DNA from: UBA10133 sp964528565 | Lineage (GTDB): Bacteria > Patescibacteriota > Microgenomatia > UBA1400 > MFAQ01 | Assembly: GCA_964528565.1 (NCBI GenBank) | Contig: CAZGSP010000063.1 | Location: forward strand, 1-19,005 | Length of the DNA stretch: 19,005 bases | Reading direction: 5' to 3' | Shown here: in pieces, positions 14,172 to 19,005 of the stretch | Position numbering within the stretch: position 1 is the first letter of the stretch | How the letters are laid out: each line of letters starts with the position of its first letter | Notes under the pieces: model-generated | Told to the model about the DNA's origin: nothing | The model's database searches: none | Seen by the model: the letters and a program-made list of their open reading frames with translations, nothing else | Position numbers and translations under genes: made by a program

Positions 14172-15320
14172 ATGAAATATATCACTCGCGCTCTGGCGAT
14201 CTTTCTTCCTGCGTTGGTAATTATGTTTTATTTTTCCCCTCCGGCTACTGCCGTTTATCTTGACTCCGGAAGTCAGTTGGCTCTTCCCAAGGGTAAGGTC
14301 ATAAACGAAACGGTCGCCGTCAGCGCCGCCGGTCTATCGGTAGACTCGGACATCAATGGCGATCTATTGTGCGCAGGGAAAGACGTCACCGTGAACGGCA
14401 ATATCAAGGGCGATGTTCTTTGTGCAGCCCAGTCCATCAAAATTAATGGAAATGTTGACGGGAATATCAGGGTTATCGCCCAATCGGTAGAGATCAGTGG
14501 TCTCGTCAGCCGGAACGTTTATGCCCTGTCCCAAAATCTTTCCTTAACCAAGTTTTCTTCTGTTAAGGGGGATATTTTCTTTGGAGTTCAAAACGTTGAT
14601 CTCAGGGGTTCTTTAGGGCGTGATCTACTTGGTGGCGCCGATCAACTGATAATTTCCGGGTCCCTACTAAGAAACGCCAAGGTCATGGCTACCCGGGTGA
14701 GTCTTGTCGATCCGGGCAAGATTGGTGGTGATTTCGAGTACTACATCGATAACACCGGCACCGCCTCGGTCAGTCAGAAGAATGTCAAAGGGAATATCGT
14801 AAGACACGAGATCGTGAGAAAAGAAACTCCGCAAGATGAGATGAAAAACGTCTCCCTGGCCGCTAGGTGTTTGGGCAAAATATTCTGGGCACTCTCTACT
14901 ATACTGATTGGTCTGGTAGTAATTTATTTCCTTAAACCAAGAGTATTGAAGCGAGTCGGCATAATTGCCTCAAAGCCGGTGGTAGTTGGTCTCATCGGCC
15001 TTGCCGTCTTGATTCTTACCCCGTTTGTCATTCTCCTGCTCCTGATTAGCGTTATCGGAGCACCACTGGCCGTTGTCCTCCTTTTGGAATACATTATCTC
15101 GATTATGTTGTCTGCCGTTTACCCGTCTATTCTGGTCGGCGGGTGGATGATCAAGTCTTTAACCAAGAAGAAGTCGGATGGACTAGTCTGGCCTTTCATC
15201 GCCGGAACCGTTATTATCGGGCTTCTCATGTTCATTCCGCCAATTGGATTATTGACCGGCTTCATTTTCTTATGTCTTGGTCTGGGGGCCACCTTTCTCT
15301 CCTACCTTCCGGAAAAATAA
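14172..15320 (+). CDS. Exported bactofilin-like repeat protein with C-terminal membrane segments
   Basis: The 382-residue product begins with a signal peptide (about 1-27, ending near A-T-A). Residues ~30-215 are short beta repeats of about 20 residues: N-G-D-L-L-C-A-G-K-D-V-T-V-N-G, K-G-D-V-L-C-A-A-Q-S-I-K-I-N-G, D-G-N-I-R-V-I-A-Q-S-V-E-I-S-G and more degenerate copies. This pattern is that of the polymer-forming (bactofilin) beta-helix. A short linker leads to roughly four hydrophobic segments at ~235-257, ~268-290, ~292-328 and ~337-379. Classical bactofilins are cytoplasmic and lack these; the signal peptide here places the beta-helix outside the membrane. It lies divergent from the sugar-nucleotide gene, consistent with an envelope role. 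The exact function is unknown. Confidence 0.8.
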   Translation: MKYITRALAIFLPALVIMFYFSPPATAVYLDSGSQLALPKGKVINETVAVSAAGLSVDSDINGDLLCAGKDVTVNGNIKGDVLCAAQSIKINGNVDGNIRVIAQSVEISGLVSRNVYALSQNLSLTKFSSVKGDIFFGVQNVDLRGSLGRDLLGGADQLIISGSLLRNAKVMATRVSLVDPGKIGGDFEYYIDNTGTASVSQKNVKGNIVRHEIVRKETPQDEMKNVSLAARCLGKIFWALSTILIGLVVIYFLKPRVLKRVGIIASKPVVVGLIGLAVLILTPFVILLLLISVIGAPLAVVLLLEYIISIMLSAVYPSILVGGWMIKSLTKKKSDGLVWPFIAGTVIIGLLMFIPPIGLLTGFIFLCLGLGATFLSYLPEK

Positions 15321-15412
15321 AATCCGATCCAACAAGGGTCAGATCTATTGCATAAAAAAACAAGAGGTCTATACTTAATTTTGTACGGGGCAGATTATTA
15401 GTAACAAAAAAT

Positions 15413-16882
15413 ATGAAGACGAAGATGAAAAAGCAGAACAAGAAGACTCTTATTTCTGCGCTTCTGTTATTAATTGGTCTTGTTGTTATCTTTGGTGTCG
15501 CCGTACTTATCAAGACAGGAAATTTCAGTGATCAAAGCCGAGCTTCCACCAATGTTATGCTTGGAAAGCTCATAAAAGCTACCGATAGAGCTTTATGTAT
15601 CAAATGTGTCGAACAATGCCCGGGTAGGGACAATGTCCTTCGAAGCTGTAATCCCATGGCTTCGTATGGCATTTCTATCGATAGTATGTGTAACAAAGCC
15701 GGAAGAGTCGAGACCTGCGGAGGGAAGACATTTTGTTGTCCGGCTCCAAATTCCCGATGGACCACGGATATGACCAAGTGCTCCGGAGTCACCCCGCCGG
15801 CAAAACCAAACTCCAACTATCTCCTTCTTAAGCCGGGTGGTGTTTGTACTGCTCTGGTTGTATCCAAAACACTGGCGGATCCATTGCTCAACAAACAGGT
15901 GGTAGCCACAGGCACCCTAAAAGAGCCATATTTTTATGCCTCTCAGCTTGTCGAAGACAAGCCTGGTTGCGATACAACACAGAGAGATACCCCGGTAACG
16001 ACCAAACTTAAATTCCCCAGAACGGGGAAAGTTGCCATTTTTTCCATGTCACCAGTCCAGTTCCGGGCTACGGTTAAGCTGGTAGGACCTCGTAACTTCA
16101 ATATAGATCTTGTTCCCAACGTTAGTCCCGCCAAGGCAGACAGGACGTTTGACGTGATTGCCGGAGAGCAATATGCCCTCTCGATGGTAGTGAAATATCC
16201 AAATAATACCAACAAGCCGGCTGTGGGCTGGATTCCTCCGGCCGAGGTCGGGAAATGTGGACCAAAGAAGAGTCCTGGTAAAGACAAATGTGGAGTTCTG
16301 TGGGACATAAGTAAATTAATTGAGTACGCCAAAGCAAACTCGTCCGGTATCACCGGTATCAAAGCCGGAGTTAATGAGGCGAATGTCGGATGCTGGGCTG
16401 ATCCCAAAACAAATAATCCTTTGGAAGATTACGACTTTAATGATTGGGCTATAGTTTTCGGATATGTTGGCTCGCAACCTACCATAACCACCACATCAAC
16501 ACCGACCATCGCCCCACCCACCAGACCGCCAACACCAACTCCAACAAAGGAACCTACTCCCACGTCTTTCGAAAATCAATTTCCAAGAATAAACACCAAT
16601 TCACTACCCACCGGGACAGTAAACCAGTCTTATAGCGCCAGTATTGATGCGACGGACGACACGGGCGACCAATTGCGAATGACCATTTCGGGTTTGCCTT
16701 TCGGTCTCAACACGGGTCCTTGTGCTATTCCGGTCGGAGGTGGCCAAATTACCTGCAATATCTCTGGTACCCCGGCAAGTGCCGGAGATTACTCCGTCAA
16801 TGTTGTCGTCACCGATAATCACGGAGGTCGATCCAACAAGGTGATTCCTTTGACGATTGTTGAGATTGCCCCTGCCCTTTAA
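15413..16882 (+). CDS. Secreted Cys-rich protein with Thr/Pro linker and Ig-like domain
   Basis: The 489-residue product has a basic N-terminus and one hydrophobic segment (about 12-33), so it is exported or anchored. Residues ~62-122 hold nine Cys, including C-I-K-C, Q-C, S-C, M-C, T-C and F-C-C; the whole protein has 16, mostly compatible with disulfides. A middle beta-rich region ends in a conserved-looking acidic block D-Y-D-F-N-D-W around 337-343. A Thr/Pro-rich linker spans ~355-384. Residues ~385-487 look like a putative Ig (He_PIG-type) domain: L-P-T-G-T-V-N-Q-S-Y-S-A, I-S-G-T-P-A-S-A-G-D-Y-S-V and V-V-V-T-D-N-H-G-G. I do not recognise the N-terminal part. Adhesion or surface display is a guess from the architecture. 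The 92-base gap before it has no strong promoter; a TATACT at 15370-15375 is the best -10. A terminator follows. Confidence 0.72.
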   Translation: MKTKMKKQNKKTLISALLLLIGLVVIFGVAVLIKTGNFSDQSRASTNVMLGKLIKATDRALCIKCVEQCPGRDNVLRSCNPMASYGISIDSMCNKAGRVETCGGKTFCCPAPNSRWTTDMTKCSGVTPPAKPNSNYLLLKPGGVCTALVVSKTLADPLLNKQVVATGTLKEPYFYASQLVEDKPGCDTTQRDTPVTTKLKFPRTGKVAIFSMSPVQFRATVKLVGPRNFNIDLVPNVSPAKADRTFDVIAGEQYALSMVVKYPNNTNKPAVGWIPPAEVGKCGPKKSPGKDKCGVLWDISKLIEYAKANSSGITGIKAGVNEANVGCWADPKTNNPLEDYDFNDWAIVFGYVGSQPTITTTSTPTIAPPTRPPTPTPTKEPTPTSFENQFPRINTNSLPTGTVNQSYSASIDATDDTGDQLRMTISGLPFGLNTGPCAIPVGGGQITCNISGTPASAGDYSVNVVVTDNHGGRSNKVIPLTIVEIAPAL

Positions 16883-16914
16883 TTGATTGGTTTCAAAAAA
16901 AGGAAACATTAAAC

Positions 16915-16942
16915 AAAAATCCCGCCGGAAGGCGGGGTTTTT
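16915..16942. terminator. Bidirectional rho-independent terminator
   Basis: The arms CCCGCC (16921-16926) and GGCGGG (16931-16936) form a stem around a GGAA loop. It is flanked by an A run upstream and a T run downstream, so it can end the secreted-protein gene on the + strand and the tRNA-Pro transcript on the minus strand. Confidence 0.8.
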
Positions 16943-16944
16943 GT

Positions 16945-17040
16945 ACAAACATTTCTTTGGTCGGGGTGAGGAGAATTGAACTCCTGTCGCGCGCACCCCA
17001 TGCGCGCATACTACCGTTATACTACACCCCGAATGTTTGT
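16945..17040. repeat. Nine-base inverted repeat flanking tRNA-Pro
   Basis: ACAAACATT at 16945-16953 and AATGTTTGT at 17032-17040 are perfect inverted copies. The second abuts the tRNA 5' end; the first lies four bases beyond the CCA end. If both were transcribed they would extend the acceptor stem region of the precursor. Chance is possible. Confidence 0.6.
16958..17031 (-). tRNA. tRNA-Pro (anticodon GGG), CCA encoded
   Basis: The minus strand folds into a full cloverleaf. The acceptor is CGGGGTG with CACCCCG and discriminator A, followed by encoded CCA at 16958-16960. The D arm is GTAT/GTAT with a GG-containing loop, and the anticodon stem is CGCGC/GCGCG with loop ATGGGGT. The T arm is AGGAG/CTCCT with loop TTCAATT. 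The anticodon GGG is at 16997-16999 with G37 next to it. The C1-G72 pair and A73 are the bacterial proline identity elements. A TATAAT lies ten bases upstream, and the terminator at 16921 follows. A nine-base inverted repeat flanks the gene. Confidence 0.95.
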
Positions 17041-17046
17041 ATTATA
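17041..17046 (-). promoter_or_regulatory. -10 box of tRNA-Pro
   Basis: TATAAT on the minus strand is a perfect consensus and predicts a start near 17034, three bases before the mature tRNA end. No clear -35 is seen in the G/C-rich stretch upstream. Confidence 0.45.
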
Positions 17047-17082
17047 TCAGGCAGGCAGGGGCAGAAGGGGGCCTTAACGGTC

Positions 17083-17110
17083 TTGCAAAAATAACCCGAA
17101 TATATATAAT
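17083..17110 (+). promoter_or_regulatory. recA promoter
   Basis: TTGCAA at 17083-17088 and TATAAT at 17105-17110 are 16 bases apart. The predicted start near 17117 gives a leader of about 33 bases without a Shine-Dalgarno. I see no LexA-type operator (neither CTG-N10-CAG nor GAAC-N4-GTTC) between the promoter and the start codon. Confidence 0.6.
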
Positions 17111-17149
17111 GGTTTTAGGATTAACATTCCCGAACAAATACCAAAGCTT

Positions 17150-18211
17150 ATGAAAAAAGAAAAGAAAGCCAAGAAAGAAAACAAGACCACAGGATCTCCC
17201 GTAGACAACAGCGCCCGCCTCACCGCCGTCAAGATTGCCATGCAACAGATCACCAAACAGTTCGGTGAAGGTGCCATTATGCACATGGGGTCCGACCGTG
17301 TCGATGAAAAGATTCCGGTGATCTCCACCGGCTCCATTAGCCTGGATCTGGCTCTAGGCGTGGGTGGTTTTCCCAAAGGTCGCATCGTCGAAATTTATGG
17401 CCCCGAAGCTTCCGGCAAAACTACTTTGGCTTTACATGTTATCGCCGAAGCCCAAAAAGCCGGTGGTATAGCCGCCTTTATTGATGCCGAGCACGCTGTG
17501 GACCCCAGCCGAGCCAAGTCTATTGGCGTCGACCTGGACAACCTTCTCTTGTCCCAGCCCGACAACGGTGAGCAAGCCTTAGAAATTGCCGAAACCTTGA
17601 TCCGTTCCGGTGGTATCGATGTCATCGTCATCGATTCGGTTGCCGCTTTGGTTCCCAAGTCCGAGATCGAAGGTGAGATGGGAGACTCCTCCATGGGTTT
17701 ACAAGCGAGGCTAATGAGTCAGGCTTTACGCAAGATTACCGGTGCTATTTCCAAGAGTAAATGTATCGTCATTTTCACCAATCAACTAAGAGAAAAAATC
17801 GGCGTCATGTTTGGTAATCCGGAGGTTACTACCGGAGGCAAGGCCCTCAAGTTTTATGCCTCCGTCCGTATCGACATGCGTAAAATCGGTAATATTCAGG
17901 AGGGAGATGAAATTATCGGTTCCCGTCACCGTGCCAAAGTGGTCAAGAACAAGGTCGCTTCCCCTTTCAGAACAGCCGAATTTGATGTCCTGAACGTAGG
18001 CGGTATCAGTAAGCTTGGCGACCTGATCGACACCGCCATAGCCTACAATGTGCTCGAAAAGGCGGGTTCTTTCATCAAATACGAAGGAGAAACCCTGGCT
18101 CAGGGACGCGAATCGGCCAAAGCCGCTTTGGCGGAAAGACCCAAAGTCATTGAGAAAATTAAGGAACAGGTAATGGAGAAGGTTAATGCAGGGATCCAGC
18201 CGGAAAAGTGA
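17150..18211 (+). CDS. recA: Recombinase RecA
   Basis: RecA forms filaments on single-stranded DNA, drives strand exchange and supports the damage response. The 353-residue product has a Lys-rich N-terminal extension of about 18 residues, then the polymerisation helix. Walker A (G-P-E-A-S-G-K-T-T) starts at about residue 84. F-I-D-A-E-H-A and the Walker B strand V-I-V-I-D-S-V-A-A-L (about 157-166) follow. The L1 region contains G-E-M-G-D-S-S-M-G-L-Q-A-R-L-M-S-Q-A-L-R, then I-F-T-N-Q-L-R and the L2 N-P-E-V-T-T-G-G. The acidic tail seen in E. coli is missing; the end is P-E-K. recX begins 26 bases before the recA stop, so they are co-transcribed. Confidence 0.98.
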   Translation: MKKEKKAKKENKTTGSPVDNSARLTAVKIAMQQITKQFGEGAIMHMGSDRVDEKIPVISTGSISLDLALGVGGFPKGRIVEIYGPEASGKTTLALHVIAEAQKAGGIAAFIDAEHAVDPSRAKSIGVDLDNLLLSQPDNGEQALEIAETLIRSGGIDVIVIDSVAALVPKSEIEGEMGDSSMGLQARLMSQALRKITGAISKSKCIVIFTNQLREKIGVMFGNPEVTTGGKALKFYASVRIDMRKIGNIQEGDEIIGSRHRAKVVKNKVASPFRTAEFDVLNVGGISKLGDLIDTAIAYNVLEKAGSFIKYEGETLAQGRESAKAALAERPKVIEKIKEQVMEKVNAGIQPEK

Positions 18212-18665
18212 CCTTAGACAGTCTCTGGTAAAGTATGCCGGCAGAATTCTTGGCGCCAGGCCGTATTTTAGGTTCAAATTGCGCGAAAAACTGTTCCTTC
18301 GAGCGGAAAAACTGAATTTCGACGATCCCGGCTCAACCATCGACTCGATCCTTGACGATCTGGCCAAAAGTGGCTACCTGGACGATCAATATCTGGCTGA
18401 GGCTTACGTCAGGAGCCGGCTATCCAAGGGGTACGGACCCAAAATCATCTCCTTGAAGCTAAAATTTATGGGATTGAGCCCGGAAACGATCTCGATGGTT
18501 TTGGAGTCTACTGCCACGGAGGAGGCAGAGATGGCTTCTATCAAACGCTACTGTCGTAAATTTCCCCATCCGGATAGTCGGAAACTGGTATCCAAACTCT
18601 ATTTTCGAGGCTATTCCGGCACTTCGATCAAAAAGGTATTTGACGGGGACTACTTTGAAGACTAA
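18186..18665 (+). CDS. recX: Regulatory protein RecX
   Basis: RecX binds RecA filaments and limits their activity; recX directly after recA is a common arrangement. The 159-residue product is all-helical with the three-helix repeats of the family. Recognisable parts are Y-A-G-R-I-L-G-A-R-P-Y-F-R-F-K-L-R-E-K-L near the start, then L-A-K-S-G-Y-L-D-D-Q-Y-L-A-E-A-Y-V-R-S-R-L and S-K-G-Y-G-P-K-I-I-S-L-K-L. The ATG at 18186 lies inside the recA 3' end in another frame, overlapping by 26 bases. The final repeat is the least conserved. Confidence 0.9.
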   Translation: MQGSSRKSDLRQSLVKYAGRILGARPYFRFKLREKLFLRAEKLNFDDPGSTIDSILDDLAKSGYLDDQYLAEAYVRSRLSKGYGPKIISLKLKFMGLSPETISMVLESTATEEAEMASIKRYCRKFPHPDSRKLVSKLYFRGYSGTSIKKVFDGDYFED

Positions 18666-18742
18666 AATACAGTTACTAATCATGTTAGTCACTCAATATT
18701 ACGCAATGTCCGATTTCAATCAAATCATAGTTCCCATCAAGC

Positions 18743-18756
18743 CTGCCGACCGGCAG
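18743..18756. repeat. Degenerate copy of the CTGCC/GGCAG palindrome
   Basis: CTGCCG and CGGCAG flank an AC spacer, forming a six-pair inverted repeat 77 bases after the recX stop. It shares its core with the perfect palindrome at 18810. A small TCGC/GCGA hairpin at 18762-18772 and a T run follow, which may end recX transcription weakly. Confidence 0.5.
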
Positions 18757-18809
18757 ACTGATCGCTAAGCGACTGATTTTTGCGTGCTTGCTGACTTTCA
18801 TAGATTAGG

Positions 18810-18829
18810 CCTGCCTGCCGGCAGGCAGG
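18810..18829. repeat. Perfect 20-base palindrome
   Basis: CCTGCCTGCC is followed directly by its reverse complement GGCAGGCAGG, with no loop. A T-rich stretch follows. The half-arm GCAGGCAGG recurs at 17051-17059 before recA. It could be a dispersed intergenic repeat or a terminator-like hairpin; the sequence shows only the symmetry and the recurrence. Confidence 0.8.
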
Positions 18830-18855
18830 TTTATTAATATATTTTTGTCTAAACC

Positions 18856-19005
18856 ATGTCTATACTGTCAATTTTCAGGTCAAATATTTTCAAAAGTTCA
18901 GCCCCTTCCGAAAAGTCCAAGGTGGTCCCGGCTTCAGCTCAAGCTCACAAAGAAGACGAAAAGCCGGCTGTTAGTGTGGCCGCTCCGGTAGTTCAAGCCC
19001 CATCC
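18856..19005 (+). CDS. N-terminal fragment of an unidentified gene, cut by the window end
   Basis: An ATG at 18856 opens 50 codons without a stop up to the window edge. The visible part begins Met-Ser-Ile-Leu-Ser-Ile-Phe-Arg-Ser and continues in low-complexity Ala/Pro/Lys/Ser/Val sequence (A-P-S-E-K-S-K, K-E-D-E-K-P-A, A-A-P-V-V-Q-A-P). This resembles the disordered tails on several ribosomal proteins of this window, so a ribosomal or nucleic-acid-associated protein is possible, but no family mark is visible. The gene is 190 bases after recX and is likely a separate transcript. Confidence 0.5.
   Translation, partial: MSILSIFRSNIFKSSAPSEKSKVVPASAQAHKEDEKPAVSVAAPVVQAPS

Noticed and set aside
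16887..16908. Hairpin with GTTTC/GAAAC arms as a terminator
   Set aside because: The stem is only five A/T-rich pairs; the strong CCCGCC/GGCGGG hairpin just downstream is the better call.
18666..18855. CRISPR array or attachment site after recX
   Set aside because: There are only two related palindromes with unequal spacing, and no regular repeats or spacers. No integrase or transposase is present in the window.
18856..19005. Ribosomal protein L23 with an N-terminal extension
   Set aside because: The Ala/Pro/Lys-rich start would fit, but no L23 motif is reached before the window ends, and its place after recX is not the usual one.

Overview
The window reads as chromosome from a Candidate Phyla Radiation (Patescibacteria) bacterium, most likely of the Microgenomates type. 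This is an inference from several features together: lysine/alanine/proline-rich tails on several ribosomal proteins, almost no Shine-Dalgarno sequences, compact and overlapping genes, a monoderm-like set of anchored surface proteins, and the proteins themselves. No 16S rRNA is present to settle it. Coding is dense and no gene-free stretch exceeds 300 bases.

Bases 1-4229 hold the end of the classical ribosomal/RNA polymerase cluster on the + strand: infA, rpmJ, rpsM, rpsK, rpsD, rpoA, rplQ, rplM, rpsI. A minus-strand aminoglycoside-phosphotransferase-like gene (4230-5132) abuts rpsI stop to stop. From 5153 a + strand block begins: a small unknown gene with the only strong Shine-Dalgarno in the window and a TTG start, a hairpin terminator, then rnhB (RNase HII).

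Bases 6241-13171 form a two-gene surface operon. The first gene encodes a 1739-residue membrane-anchored alpha-2-macroglobulin-like protein. A 129-residue Hint (intein-like) domain is inserted at the position of its bait region, and the usual Cys-x-Glu-Gln thioester motif is missing. It is translationally coupled (ATGA) to a fused Memo-like/CapA-like protein. I consider the Hint-in-bait-region arrangement the most interesting item here.

The minus-strand gene at 13131-14111 encodes a UDP-glucuronate decarboxylase (UDP-xylose synthase) and overlaps the CapA gene tail to tail. Diverging from it are an exported bactofilin-like protein with C-terminal membrane segments, and then a secreted cysteine-rich protein with a Thr/Pro linker and an Ig-like domain. 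A bidirectional terminator and a minus-strand tRNA-Pro(GGG) follow. Then come recA and the overlapping recX, a palindrome-rich spacer, and the start of an unidentified gene cut by the window end.

Regulatory reading: several genes have a good -10 box placed 6-9 bases before the start codon, which suggests leaderless or nearly leaderless transcripts. The first half of the window is protein-synthesis housekeeping, the middle is cell-envelope function (protease-trap-like protein, surface glycan precursor, exported polymer-forming scaffold), and the end is DNA recombination and repair.
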